Below, in pieces: positions 54,429 to 63,230 of a stretch of 64,000 bases of DNA. The notes beneath the pieces were generated by a model, which did not search any database, was not told the DNA's origin, and saw only the letters and a list, made by a program, of their open reading frames with translations. The position numbers were made by a program, and so were the translations under genes. Origin of the DNA: Enterobacteriaceae bacterium UBA5654 (lineage in GTDB: Bacteria > Pseudomonadota > Gammaproteobacteria > Enterobacterales > Enterobacteriaceae); contig DIJC01000004.1 of assembly GCA_002421005.1 (NCBI GenBank), positions 62,001-126,000 of the forward strand, written 5' to 3'. The stretch's first letter is position 1. Each line of letters starts with the position of its first letter.

Positions 54429-54893
54429 ATGCGCTGCGGGTTTATTTTTATAGTGGCACTTTTATTAGCAGGCTGTAGCATTCACCGGGCACCTCCGCCG
54501 AATCCGAAGCTTGCCGATTCCATCACGGTCATTGCTAATCTCAATGAACAGCTTCACGCCTGGCGCGGAACGCCTTATCGCTATGGCGGGATGAGTCACC
54601 GTGGCGTAGATTGTTCCGGCTTTGTGCTGATGACCTTCCGTGATAAATTTGCGCTAAAACTGCCCAGAGAAACGCGCCAGCAGGCAAAAGTCGGTACGGA
54701 AATCGACAAAGACGAACTGCTGCCGGGCGATCTGGTGTTCTTTAAAACCGGGTCCGGGGAAAGCGGGCTACATGTCGGTATTTACGATACCGACAACAAT
54801 TTTATTCATGCCTCCACCAGCCGCGGGGTGATGCGCTCCTCGCTGGATAACGTCTACTGGAGCAAAAACTTCTGGCAGGCGCGTCGTATTTAA
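54429..54893 (+). CDS. nlpC: NlpC, NlpC/P60-family lipoprotein peptidase
   Basis: 154 residues. A lipoprotein signal ends in the lipobox LLAGC, giving a lipidated Cys. The NlpC/P60 catalytic residues are Cys in GVDCSGFVL, His in GLHVGIYD and a polar third His in NFIHAST. The family cleaves D-glutamyl-meso-diaminopimelate bonds in peptidoglycan peptides. The ATG at 54429 is used because it gives a good lipoprotein signal; an opening 11 codons earlier would spoil it. Confidence 0.95.
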   Translation: MRCGFIFIVALLLAGCSIHRAPPPNPKLADSITVIANLNEQLHAWRGTPYRYGGMSHRGVDCSGFVLMTFRDKFALKLPRETRQQAKVGTEIDKDELLPGDLVFFKTGSGESGLHVGIYDTDNNFIHASTSRGVMRSSLDNVYWSKNFWQARRI

Positions 54894-55243
54894 CGTTTTA
54901 ATTCGAAAACCGTGTTTTTCCGGGGTGCGCGGTTTTCATTCAAAACATTAAAAGATGATATAACGCAATTTACCTGATTTTTATTCGGAGTATTATCCTT
55001 CCCTGAACGCTTCTGAAGCGTTATAACCTTACCTCACCATCTATTTGATGCTTCTGACTGTAAATTAATATACTGCGCAATGGCCTGTATAAGCCGGGTG
55101 TGGCAAAAAGAAAGCCTGCTAAGTAAACGCCCGGTCGGGATCTGTTGTGATTGCATTAAATCAGAGAGTTCTGGCAAAACCGGTAATTGTATTATTTATC
55201 CGATCTGGATTACACTGAACGCCGATGGGTAGGGAAATCCGCA
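54894..55243. other. Gap between nlpC and the ydiV upstream ORF
   Basis: A hairpin GAAAACCG (54905-54912) with CGGTTTTC (54930-54937) after nlpC may be its weak terminator, with no long T run. A possible promoter is TTGTAT (55187-55192) and TACACT (55211-55216), 18 bases apart, pointing at ydiV. Nothing else is recognisable. Confidence 0.4.
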
Positions 55244-55354
55244 ATGAAAATGGACCTTATGAGACAGTTGTTATTAAAAGTTATTCATCCACATTTCCCG
55301 CCTTGCCATTTCAGAAAGCCTGTTCTCGTCCTTGATGAGGGGTTGGTGCAATGA
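55244..55354 (+). CDS. 36-codon upstream ORF overlapping ydiV
   Basis: ATG at 55244 opens a frame encoding 36 residues (first MKMDLMRQLLLKVIHPHF) whose TGA at 55352-55354 overlaps the ydiV ATG at 55351 as ATGA. It lies after the promoter candidate at 55187-55216. I do not recognise the peptide. It could be a leader that couples or limits translation of ydiV; chance cannot be excluded. Confidence 0.35.
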   Translation: MKMDLMRQLLLKVIHPHFPPCHFRKPVLVLDEGLVQ

Positions 55355-56064
55355 TAGTTTCGCTGGATAACGATTATCGTTCGGAATTACTATTCCTGCC
55401 TGCCAGAACTGGTGGGGAACAGTTGATCGGTCTTGAGGTTATCGCCAGTTTCAGCGCTGTACGCGCCGATGTTCGCATCCCGCTTGAACTCATCACCCCA
55501 TTGCTCTGTGCCGAACAGGAAGTTCGTCTGTTCCGCGAGAAAATCAATTTACTGGAAACCTGTCAGATATTTTTTATTCAGCATCAGCTTTTAGCCTGGA
55601 TAAGTATAACCCCGGCGGTGGCCAGCGCGCTGTTAACTGACAGCGAACTTATTGCCAGCGTAGAGCGTTTTCCTTTCCTCGAACTGACCGTAAATGAGAA
55701 TTATCCAGGGTTGAATCAATTTACCGAAGCGCATCCTCTTGTTCCATTAGCTCAACGCTTTCCCCTGTTGCTGGCCAATTTCGGTGCCGGAGATGCTTCA
55801 ACCCGCGCCGTATTTTCCGGGCTGTTTAAACGGGTTATGCTGGATAAGTCATTTGTTCAGCAGCAATTATCAGGAATAGCCTTTGAACCGTTTATGCGCG
55901 CGCTACTTTCGCAAATAAGTTCTTTCTGTACCAGCGTCATGATTAGCGGAATAGATAATGAAATGGCAAAGCAGCGGGTGGCGTCTTTTCCTTTTAGCGC
56001 CATGCAGGGCGCATTATGGCCTGCGGTAAAAGTTGCCGACGTCACGTCGCTGGTTCAGCGATAA
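55351..56064 (+). CDS. ydiV: YdiV, degenerate EAL-domain anti-FlhDC factor
   Basis: 237 residues with an EAL-like fold but no EAL motif or the usual metal-binding acids, so it should not degrade cyclic di-GMP. In Salmonella and E. coli YdiV binds FlhD, stops FlhDC activating flagellar genes and helps send it to ClpXP. The sequence is more diverged from E. coli than neighbouring genes, but the frame VMLDKSFVQQQ and the C-terminal ALWPAVKVADVTSLVQR are kept. A short upstream ORF overlaps its start. Confidence 0.88.
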   Translation: MIVSLDNDYRSELLFLPARTGGEQLIGLEVIASFSAVRADVRIPLELITPLLCAEQEVRLFREKINLLETCQIFFIQHQLLAWISITPAVASALLTDSELIASVERFPFLELTVNENYPGLNQFTEAHPLVPLAQRFPLLLANFGAGDASTRAVFSGLFKRVMLDKSFVQQQLSGIAFEPFMRALLSQISSFCTSVMISGIDNEMAKQRVASFPFSAMQGALWPAVKVADVTSLVQR

Positions 56065-56126
56065 CCCTGCTAACTCTGCGTATTCACTCCCCGCATAAGC
56101 CACTACACTTACAGACAGGAGGATCT

Positions 56127-57569
56127 ATGACCCTGTCTTTTATTAATAGCTGGCGTGATGAACTGCCAGAATTTTACACCGCACTGGCACCCACGCCATT
56201 GCATCATGCCCGCGTGATCTGGCGCAATGACTCCCTGGCACACACCCTTGGCTTGAGCGATGAGCTTTTTAATCCGTCTCAGGGCGCTGGCGTATGGGGC
56301 GGTGAGGCGTTGTTACCGGGCATGTCACCGCTGGCTCAGGTCTATAGCGGGCACCAGTTCGGCGTCTGGGCGGGACAGCTTGGCGACGGGCGGGGGATCC
56401 TGCTTGGTGAGCAGCAGTTACCTGACGGCACTAAAGTCGACTGGCACCTGAAGGGGGCCGGGAAAACGCCATATTCACGTATGGGCGACGGGCGCGCCGT
56501 ATTACGATCCACTATTCGTGAAAGCCTGGCTTCAGAAGCAATGCACTGGCTGGGTATTCCCACTACCCGGGCGCTGGCTATTGTTTCCAGCGATACGCCG
56601 GTGCAGCGTGAAACTACCGAGCAGGGCGCGATGCTGATGCGTATCGCAGAAAGCCACGTTCGCTTCGGTCACTTCGAGCATTTTTATTATCGCCGCGAAC
56701 CGGAAAAAGTCCGCCTCTTGGCCGATTATGTGATTCGCCATCACTGGCCCCATCTGGCTAATGAAGCGGATAAATACGCGCTCTGGTTTCGTGATGTTGT
56801 CGAGCGCACCGCCGTGATGATTTCCCGCTGGCAATCGGTGGGCTTCGCGCACGGCGTGATGAACACCGATAACATGTCGATACTGGGGCTAACGATGGAT
56901 TATGGCCCGTATGGTTTTCTGGACGATTACCAGCCTGGCTTTATTTGTAACCATTCCGATTACCAGGGGCGCTACAGCTTCGATAATCAGCCAGCGGTGG
57001 GGCTGTGGAACCTGCAACGACTGGCGCAAACGCTGTCCGTTTTCATCGATGTGGATACGCTAAACGCCACGCTCGACCACTATCAGCAGGCGCTGCTTAC
57101 CGAGTACGGCCAGAAAATGCGCCGTAAGCTGGGCTTTTTTACCGAGCAAAAAGTGGACAACGAACTGTTGAATACTCTTTTTGCGCTGATGGCGCGCGAG
57201 GGAAGCGATTACACCCGCACCCTGCGGATGCTCAGCCTGACGGAACAGCGCAGCGCGGCTTCCCCGTTACGCGATGAGTTTATCGATCGCGGCGCATTCG
57301 ATAGCTGGTTTACCCGGTATCGCGAGCGTTTACAGCAGGAACAAATTGATGACGCGCAGCGCCAGCAGGCAATGCAGGCGGTCAATCCGGCGGTGGTGTT
57401 ACGCAACTGGCTGGCGCAACGTGCTATTGAACAGGCGGAACGGGGAGAGATGAGCGAACTGGAACGCCTGCATGCCGTGCTGCGTGAACCTTATCGCAGC
57501 AGAGACGATGATTATAGCCGCCGTCCACCCGACTGGGGCAAGCGGCTTGAGGTAAGCTGCTCCAGTTAG
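56127..57569 (+). CDS. selO: SelO (YdiU), protein AMPylating pseudokinase
   Basis: 480 residues. The kinase-like core has nucleotide-binding HLKGAGKTPYSRMGDGRAVL, and GFAHGVMNTDNMSILGLTMD with the active-site Asn/Asp residues, followed by DYGPYGFLDDY. The family transfers AMP to hydroxyl groups of proteins under oxidative stress. The C-terminal CSS corresponds to the selenocysteine region of eukaryotic relatives. The ATG at 56127 with AGGAGGA 7 bases upstream is favoured over a much earlier in-frame opening that overlaps ydiV. Confidence 0.95.
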   Translation: MTLSFINSWRDELPEFYTALAPTPLHHARVIWRNDSLAHTLGLSDELFNPSQGAGVWGGEALLPGMSPLAQVYSGHQFGVWAGQLGDGRGILLGEQQLPDGTKVDWHLKGAGKTPYSRMGDGRAVLRSTIRESLASEAMHWLGIPTTRALAIVSSDTPVQRETTEQGAMLMRIAESHVRFGHFEHFYYRREPEKVRLLADYVIRHHWPHLANEADKYALWFRDVVERTAVMISRWQSVGFAHGVMNTDNMSILGLTMDYGPYGFLDDYQPGFICNHSDYQGRYSFDNQPAVGLWNLQRLAQTLSVFIDVDTLNATLDHYQQALLTEYGQKMRRKLGFFTEQKVDNELLNTLFALMAREGSDYTRTLRMLSLTEQRSAASPLRDEFIDRGAFDSWFTRYRERLQQEQIDDAQRQQAMQAVNPAVVLRNWLAQRAIEQAERGEMSELERLHAVLREPYRSRDDDYSRRPPDWGKRLEVSCSS

Positions 57570-57576
57570 CCCGGTA

Positions 57577-57756
57577 TTACTTGGTCAGGATAAGCTTGCC
57601 GGATTGCGTCTGGCGCAGTAAATATTGCTGACCCTCATGTTCGATAACCACACGTCCTTCTTCACCCAGCAGGGTGTCACTTTCTATCCGGCGGTCGTCG
57701 GGCAGAGGGTGAGGCGTGTGGTTTATGGCGGAGGATGACGTCTCTGTCGGTTGCAT
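57577..57756 (-). CDS. hemP: HemP (YdiE), small Fur-regulated haem-uptake-associated protein
   Basis: 59-residue minus-strand gene beginning MQPTETSSSAINH and ending in QQYLLRQTQSGKLILTK, which matches the E. coli HemP C-terminus (YLLRKTQAGKLLLTK) and the DTLLG block before it. HemP genes often lie beside haem receptor genes; the molecular role is debated, with a regulatory function reported in Burkholderia. In E. coli it has the same neighbours, ydiU and aroH. A Fur box lies 29 bases upstream. It is just after selO, convergent. Confidence 0.9.
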   Translation of the reverse strand: MQPTETSSSAINHTPHPLPDDRRIESDTLLGEEGRVVIEHEGQQYLLRQTQSGKLILTK

Positions 57757-57784
57757 ACGAAAGATATAAAATAATTATCAATGT

Positions 57785-57803
57785 TAAAGTGATAATCATT
57801 ATC
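57785..57803 (-). promoter_or_regulatory. Fur box upstream of hemP
   Basis: The 19 bases TAAAGTGATAATCATTATC match the Fur consensus at 16 positions, and the core GATAATCATTATC is exact. It lies 29 bases ahead of the hemP start, so iron repression of hemP is expected. Confidence 0.85.
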
Positions 57804-57854
57804 ATGAATGATGGCGGGAACGGCAAGTGCTATTGTTGGGGGGGGAGGGATAAG

Positions 57855-57882
57855 CCAGAAAACCACCGCCGAAGCGGTGGTA
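57855..57882 (-). terminator. Terminator of aroH
   Basis: ACCACCGC (57862-57869) pairs with GCGGTGGT (57874-57881). In minus-strand reading a short T run (TTTTC) follows. Confidence 0.7.
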
Positions 57883-57886
57883 TGAA

Positions 57887-58933
57887 TCAGAAGCGGCTAT
57901 CGACCGCGCTGGCGAGTTTCTCTAACAAGCGTTCGCTGTCTTCCCAGCTAAGGCAGGGATCGGTGATGGACTGGCCGTAAATCAGCGGCTGGCTGGCGAT
58001 GATTTTTTGCGTTCCCTCACGCAGGAAACTTTCCGCCATGATCCCGGCGATGGCCGTGGAACCATTACGAATTTGCTGGCAAATATCATCACACACCTCA
58101 AGCTGGCGGCGATGCTGCTTCTGGCAGTTGCCGTGGCTGAAATCGACCACCAGTTGTTCCGGCAACTCGAACTCGTGTAGCGTATCGCAGGCGGCGGCAA
58201 TATCTGTCGCGCCATAATTGGGCTTTTTACCACCGCGCATAATGATATGACCATACGGGTTGCCACTGGTCTGATAAATCGTCATCTGCCCGTTTTTATC
58301 CGGCGACAGGAACATATGGCTGGCGCGCGCGGCGCGAATAGCATCTACGGCAATTCGCGTATTGCCATCGGTGCCGTTTTTAAATCCGACCGGGCAGGAA
58401 AGCGCGGAGGCCATTTCACGGTGGATTTGGCTCTCGGTAGTACGCGCACCAATAGCGCCCCAGCTAATCAAATCGGCGATAAACTGACCGGTCACCATAT
58501 CAAGAAATTCGGTGGCTGTTGGCACGCCCAGCTCGTTGACCTGAAGTAACAGCTTGCGCGCCAGCTCGATACCGTGATTCACGCGGTAGCTGCCGTTCAG
58601 ATCCGGGTCAGAAATCAGTCCTTTCCAGCCCACGACGGTACGCGGCTTTTCAAAGTAGGTGCGCATCACGATTTCCAGCCGCGAGCTGTATTTCTCGCGC
58701 ATCGGCTGTAAACGGCGGGCATATTCAAGGGCCGCATCCAGATCGTGAATGGAGCATGGACCAATGACCACCAGCAATCGGCGATCTTCTCCGCTAAGGA
58801 TTTTCTCTATACCGCGACGCGAAGTGGTGACGTGGCTGGCAACTTCCGGCGTAAGCGGATAACGCTGCGCCAGTTCAGCGGGCGTAACAAGGCTGTCGAT
58901 CTGCGTGGTGCGCAGCTCATCGGTTTTATTCAT
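57887..58933 (-). CDS. aroH: AroH, Trp-sensitive DAHP synthase
   Basis: 348-residue class I DAHP synthase joining phosphoenolpyruvate and erythrose-4-phosphate at the head of the shikimate pathway. The family blocks VIGPCSIHD, RTYFEKPRTVVGWKGLI and the metal/His-bearing VDFSHGNCQKQHRRQ are present. The start MNKTDELRT matches E. coli; 20 upstream in-frame codons are rejected. A TrpR operator upstream agrees with the Trp-repressed isozyme. Confidence 0.97.
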   Translation of the reverse strand: MNKTDELRTTQIDSLVTPAELAQRYPLTPEVASHVTTSRRGIEKILSGEDRRLLVVIGPCSIHDLDAALEYARRLQPMREKYSSRLEIVMRTYFEKPRTVVGWKGLISDPDLNGSYRVNHGIELARKLLLQVNELGVPTATEFLDMVTGQFIADLISWGAIGARTTESQIHREMASALSCPVGFKNGTDGNTRIAVDAIRAARASHMFLSPDKNGQMTIYQTSGNPYGHIIMRGGKKPNYGATDIAAACDTLHEFELPEQLVVDFSHGNCQKQHRRQLEVCDDICQQIRNGSTAIAGIMAESFLREGTQKIIASQPLIYGQSITDPCLSWEDSERLLEKLASAVDSRF

Positions 58934-59072
58934 CATCTGTCTCAAAAATATTGGGCTTCTGCGGCAAACATACCGGGAAGTGATGCGCATCACGATAAAC
59001 CAATCCCCGACGATTTCAAGTGCAGCAGAAAAGTCTGATGGAAGGGATAGTAACAGTATTTATCGAATCCGT

Positions 59073-59090
59073 GAACTAGTTTGATAGTAC
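59073..59090 (-). promoter_or_regulatory. TrpR operator of aroH
   Basis: GAACTAGTTTGATAGTAC matches the TrpR consensus GTACTAGTTNACTAGTAC at 15 of 17 defined positions, counting the N as free. It lies about 140 bases ahead of aroH and is expected to overlap the promoter. Confidence 0.75.
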
Positions 59091-59334
59091 ATTCAGGATC
59101 TGACCTGCACCAGCCCGTACCACAGAGCGTTGAAAAGATAATTCAGCGAGTCTGCTTCAATGATCCGGCTCAGCGGATTCGTCGCGGTATGCAGCGCAGC
59201 GAAAGATTGTTTTAGCCTTAATTTCGCCCAAATCCAGGGCGAGAAGGGATATCTGAACGTTACCGGTGGGATCAACGGCTGCGCGCAAATTCATCTGCAA
59301 ACTGCCGATAGCCACGTTTAATTTTACCCGGGGA
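59091..59334 (-). pseudogene. Possible decayed small gene between ppsR and aroH
   Basis: Two overlapping minus-strand frames both look protein-like. From about 59313 down, one reads VAIGSLQMNLRAAVDPTGNV and continues to a stop near 59157. The other reads to a stop at 59093-59095 with the end SLNYLFNALWYGLVQVRS. A single frameshift would join them into one product of about 75 residues. The first frame begins at a GTG just after ppsR. I do not recognise the product, and the reading may be chance. Confidence 0.2.
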
Positions 59335-60168
59335 TCAGTACATGCGGCGGCTTAATCCCATAATATCGAGGATTTTGGTCGCCATTTCTTCTACTGAATA
59401 GTTGGTACTGTTCAGGCACGGGATTTGATGTTTGCGGTACAGCGCTTCGACTTCCGCAACTTCCATTCGGCACTGGCGCATTGAGGCGTAGCGGCTGTTT
59501 TCGCGCCGCTCTTCGCGAATGGCGGCCAGTCGTTCAGGATGGATCGTTAAGCCAAAAAGTTTGTGCTGAAGCGGCTTAAGCGCGGCCGGAAGCACGAGGT
59601 TATCCATATCATCGGCAATAAACGGATAGTTTGCCGCCCGCACGCCGAACTGCATCGCCAGATACAGGCTGGTGGGGGTTTTCCCACAGCGGGAAACGCC
59701 GAGCAGGATCACCTGCGCCTGGTCGAGATTACGCAGCGAAATGCCATCATCATGCGCCAGCGTGTAGTCAATGGCGGCAATACGGGCATCGTATTTCGTC
59801 AGATTACCGGGTGTCAGACCGTGCGTGCGGTGGGCAATGGGCGTCGGGTCCAGCTTAAGTTCTTCCTGCAAGGGCGCAACCAGCGCCTGCACAATGTCCT
59901 GACAAAACCCTTCGCTTTGCAAAATAATGCTGCGGATTTCCGGGAGCACAATTGAGTAGAATACCAGCGGACGCACGCCGGTTTGCTGGTAAATAGCGTC
60001 AATCTGATCTTTCACCGCCCGTGCGCGGCCTTCACTCTCAACGAACGGCAGGGTAATGCTGTTGATCGCCACCGGAAATTGCGACATCACTGCGTGCCCC
60101 AGCACTTCAGCGGTGATTGCCGTGCCATCAGAAATATAAAAAACGTGACGATCTACAGTATTATCCAT
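59335..60168 (-). CDS. ppsR: PpsR, PEP synthase regulatory kinase/phosphorylase
   Basis: 277 residues of the DUF299 family with a P-loop GVSRCGKTPTSLYLA. It inactivates PEP synthase by ADP-dependent phosphorylation of a Thr next to the catalytic His, and reactivates it by phosphate-dependent removal. The start MDNTVDRHVFYISDG matches E. coli; ten earlier in-frame codons are rejected. It is divergent from its target gene ppsA. Confidence 0.96.
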   Translation of the reverse strand: MDNTVDRHVFYISDGTAITAEVLGHAVMSQFPVAINSITLPFVESEGRARAVKDQIDAIYQQTGVRPLVFYSIVLPEIRSIILQSEGFCQDIVQALVAPLQEELKLDPTPIAHRTHGLTPGNLTKYDARIAAIDYTLAHDDGISLRNLDQAQVILLGVSRCGKTPTSLYLAMQFGVRAANYPFIADDMDNLVLPAALKPLQHKLFGLTIHPERLAAIREERRENSRYASMRQCRMEVAEVEALYRKHQIPCLNSTNYSVEEMATKILDIMGLSRRMY

Positions 60169-60501
60169 TATATCCATCCCATTATTTTGGCGAATCAACT
60201 ACCGACCTGAATTAAGTTAAACACATCTCATCAGATTTTGTCCTGCATTTAAAAATGAAATGATGTTTTTATTTTTTATGAAATGTCTGGTTCATTTTTC
60301 TTTGCTGGTAATAGACCGGTGGTTCACAAGGGAATCTATCGTAATCAGCGGGTTAGCCTGAAGCGTTAAACACTCCTAAAAAAATAAAAAACCGGTTGCT
60401 TGAACGATTCACCGTTTTTTTTAGTGGGGTAAATATGTCAGGATAAATGACGAATCAGTAGATTCTTATCTCTCGCACATAAATCACAAAAGGATTGATC
60501 G
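60169..60501. promoter_or_regulatory. ppsR/ppsA divergent region with Cra site
   Basis: 333 bases. GCTTGAACGATTCACC at 60398-60413 is, from memory, the E. coli ppsA Cra (FruR) site; its right half fits the TGAAACGTTTCA consensus exactly. Cra activates ppsA on gluconeogenic carbon sources. The ppsA ribosome site AAAGGA is at 60488-60493. The AT-rich rest shows no gene. Confidence 0.65.
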
Positions 60502-62886
60502 ATGTCCAATAATGGCTCGTCACCGCTGGTGCTTTGGTACAACCAACTCGGCATGAATGATGTAGACAGAGTCGGAGGTAAAAACGCCTCCCTGGGAGAA
60601 ATGATTACTAATCTGGCGTCGGTGGGCGTTGCCGTGCCCAACGGATTTGCCACGACCGCTGATGCATTTAATCAGTTCCTTGACCAAAGCGGTGTTAACC
60701 AGCGCATTTATCAACTGCTGGATGAAACCGACATTGACGACGTCTCCGAACTGGCGAAAGCCGGCGCGCAGATCCGCCAGTGGATAATCGATACCCCGTT
60801 CCAGAGCGAACTGGAAGATGCCATTCGTGAAGCCTATGACCAGCTTTCATCCGACGACAGCGACGCCTCCTTTGCCGTGCGCTCATCGGCGACGGCGGAA
60901 GATATGCCGGATGCCTCTTTTGCCGGTCAGCAGGAAACCTTCCTCAACGTACAGGGTTTCGATGCGGTGCTGGTCGCGGTGAAGCATGTGTTCGCCTCGC
61001 TGTTTAATGACCGCGCCATCTCTTATCGCGTCCATCAGGGCTACGATCACCGTGGCGTCGCGCTTTCTGCGGGGGTACAGCGGATGGTGCGCTCCGACCT
61101 GGCGTCGTCTGGCGTGATGTTCTCCATCGACACGGAATCGGGTTTTGATCAGGTCGTCTTTATCACTTCCGCCTGGGGACTGGGTGAAATGGTGGTGCAG
61201 GGTGCGGTCAACCCGGATGAATTTTATGTCCACAAGCCGACCCTCGCCGCAGGCCGACCGGCGATTGTCCGCCGCACGATGGGCTCGAAAAAAATCCGTA
61301 TGGTCTACGCCCCAACCCAGGAGCACGGGAAACAGGTTAAAATTGAGGACGTCCCGCAGGAAAACCGCGACGTTTTCTCCCTGACCAACGACGAAGTGCA
61401 GGAGCTGGCGCTACAGGCGGTACAGATCGAGAAACATTATGGTCGTCCGATGGACATCGAGTGGGCGAAAGATGGACACACTGGCAAACTGTTTATCGTG
61501 CAGGCGCGACCGGAAACCGTGCGCTCGCGTGGGCAGGTGATGGAGCGTTATACCCTGCACGCGCAGGGTAAAATTAAAGCTGAAGGCCGCGCCATCGGAC
61601 ATCGCATTGGTGCCGGTAAGGTCAAAGTGATCCACGATATCAGTGAAATGAATCGTATCCAGCCGGGCGACGTGCTGGTGACCGACATGACCGACCCGGA
61701 CTGGGAGCCGATCATGAAAAAAGCCGCTGCTATCGTGACAAACCGTGGCGGGCGTACCTGTCATGCGGCGATCATCGCCCGTGAACTGGGTATTCCGGCG
61801 GTCGTTGGCTGCGGCGATGCGACGGATCGGATCAAGGATGATGAAGAGGTAACGGTTTCCTGTGCCGAGGGCGATACCGGCTATGTTTACGCCGAGATGC
61901 TCGACTTCAGCGTGAAAAGCTCCAGCGTTGATAAAATGCCGGATCTGCCGCTGAAAATTATGATGAACGTCGGCAACCCGGATCGCGCATTTGATTTCGC
62001 CTGTCTGCCTAATGAAGGCGTGGGCCTGGCGCGTCTGGAATTCATCATTAACCGCATGATCGGTGTCCACCCGCGCGCGCTGCTGGAATTTGACGATCAG
62101 GATGTCAAACTGCAAAACGAAATTCGCGACATCATTAAAGGTTATGATTCGCCGAAAGAGTTTTACGTCGGACGGCTGGCGGAAGGTATCGCTACCCTCG
62201 GTGCCGCATTCTGGCCGAAGCGGGTGATCGTCCGTCTCTCCGATTTTAAATCCAATGAGTATGCCAACCTGGTGGGCGGCGAACGCTACGAGCCGGAAGA
62301 GGAAAACCCGATGCTCGGCTTCCGTGGCGCGGGTCGTTACGTCTCCGATAGTTTCCGCGACTGTTTCGCGCTGGAGTGCGATGCGGTGAAGCGGGTGCGT
62401 AATGAAATGGGTCTGACCAACGTTGAAATCATGATCCCGTTCGTGCGCACCGTGGAACAGGCGAAAGCAGTTATTGATGAACTGGCGCGTCAGGGGCTTA
62501 AACGCGGCGAGCAGGGACTGAAAATCATCATGATGTGTGAAATTCCGTCGAATGCGCTGCTGGCAGAGCAGTTCCTGGAACACTTCGACGGCTTCTCCAT
62601 CGGTTCCAACGATATGACGCAGCTGGCGCTGGGTCTTGATCGTGACTCCGGCGTGGTTTCTGAATTGTTTGACGAACGCAACGAGGCGGTAAAAGCGCTG
62701 CTGTCAATGGCAATCCGCGCGGCCAAAAAGCAGGGCAAATACGTCGGTATTTGTGGGCAGGGTCCTTCGGATCATGAAGACTTTGCCGCCTGGTTAATGG
62801 AAGAGGGCATCGACAGCCTGTCGCTTAACCCGGACACGGTGGTGCAAACCTGGCTGAGCCTGGCAGAATTGAATAAACAGGTATAG
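60502..62886 (+). CDS. ppsA: PpsA, phosphoenolpyruvate synthase
   Basis: 794 residues making PEP from pyruvate and ATP for gluconeogenesis. The N-terminal ATP-grasp domain (SFAVRSSATAEDMPDASFAG) is followed by the swivelling domain with phosphohistidine in GGRTCHAAIIARELGIPAVVG; the Thr of the TCH triplet is the PpsR target. The C-terminal TIM barrel has the PEP-binding Cys in YVGICGQGPSD. It is two residues longer than E. coli at the C-terminus. Confidence 0.98.
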   Translation: MSNNGSSPLVLWYNQLGMNDVDRVGGKNASLGEMITNLASVGVAVPNGFATTADAFNQFLDQSGVNQRIYQLLDETDIDDVSELAKAGAQIRQWIIDTPFQSELEDAIREAYDQLSSDDSDASFAVRSSATAEDMPDASFAGQQETFLNVQGFDAVLVAVKHVFASLFNDRAISYRVHQGYDHRGVALSAGVQRMVRSDLASSGVMFSIDTESGFDQVVFITSAWGLGEMVVQGAVNPDEFYVHKPTLAAGRPAIVRRTMGSKKIRMVYAPTQEHGKQVKIEDVPQENRDVFSLTNDEVQELALQAVQIEKHYGRPMDIEWAKDGHTGKLFIVQARPETVRSRGQVMERYTLHAQGKIKAEGRAIGHRIGAGKVKVIHDISEMNRIQPGDVLVTDMTDPDWEPIMKKAAAIVTNRGGRTCHAAIIARELGIPAVVGCGDATDRIKDDEEVTVSCAEGDTGYVYAEMLDFSVKSSSVDKMPDLPLKIMMNVGNPDRAFDFACLPNEGVGLARLEFIINRMIGVHPRALLEFDDQDVKLQNEIRDIIKGYDSPKEFYVGRLAEGIATLGAAFWPKRVIVRLSDFKSNEYANLVGGERYEPEEENPMLGFRGAGRYVSDSFRDCFALECDAVKRVRNEMGLTNVEIMIPFVRTVEQAKAVIDELARQGLKRGEQGLKIIMMCEIPSNALLAEQFLEHFDGFSIGSNDMTQLALGLDRDSGVVSELFDERNEAVKALLSMAIRAAKKQGKYVGICGQGPSDHEDFAAWLMEEGIDSLSLNPDTVVQTWLSLAELNKQV

Positions 62887-62894
62887 TTTGAAAC

Positions 62895-62928
62895 AAAAAT
62901 CCCCGGCAGTGATGTCGGGGATTTTTTT
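62895..62928 (+). terminator. Intrinsic terminator of ppsA
   Basis: AAATCCCCG (62897-62905) pairs with CGGGGATTT (62916-62924), followed by T residues. Confidence 0.9.
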
Positions 62929-62939
62929 ATGAATACCAT

Positions 62940-63045
62940 AAAAAAAAGCCCATCATAGGAGATGGGCAAAAGACTACACACAGCAATTCATGTTTCACTC
63001 AGGGGATTTCCATGCTTATAAATCAAGGCGTTGATTTATAATCGT
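62940..63045 (-). ncRNA. rprA: RprA small RNA, activator of rpoS translation
   Basis: The minus strand reads ACGATTATAAATCAACGCC at the 5' end, then AAGCATGGAAATCCCCTGAG, GAATTGCTGTGTGTAGTC and a terminal hairpin GCCCATC (62961-62967 complement) with GATGGGC (62948-62954 complement) and eight T residues. This matches E. coli RprA along its length. RprA pairs with the rpoS leader, with Hfq, to open the ribosome site, and also targets csgD. The -10 TATGAT is at 63052-63057, six bases before the predicted start. Confidence 0.95.
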
Positions 63046-63051
63046 GATCTA

Positions 63052-63094
63052 ATCATAAGCATCGGCTCCGGGAGCGTCGATCAGATTCATCTCA
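63052..63094 (-). promoter_or_regulatory. rprA promoter with RcsB-like box
   Basis: The -10 TATGAT is at 63052-63057. TGAGATGAATCTGA (minus strand, 63081-63094) fits the RcsB box KMRGAWTMWYCTGS at 11 of 14 positions and is centred about 42 bases before the start, consistent with Rcs phosphorelay activation known for rprA. Confidence 0.6.
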
Positions 63095-63204
63095 TTAGTT
63101 TAATGAATGTGATGGATTGGATAACTCTATTCAGGGACGGGGGCAAATACGGGCAATTTACCGCGTGACTGGCTAAACAATTTATTAGCTGCACTTAACA
63201 ATGT

Positions 63205-63230
63205 AAAAAAGCCTGCCGACGGGCAGGCTA
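63205..63230 (-). terminator. Intrinsic terminator of ydiK
   Basis: GCCTGCC (63211-63217) pairs with GGCAGGC (63222-63228); in minus-strand reading six T residues follow (A run 63205-63210). Confidence 0.88.

Noticed and set aside
61411..62583. 390-codon minus-strand opening
   Set aside because: Antisense to ppsA; no recognisable protein.
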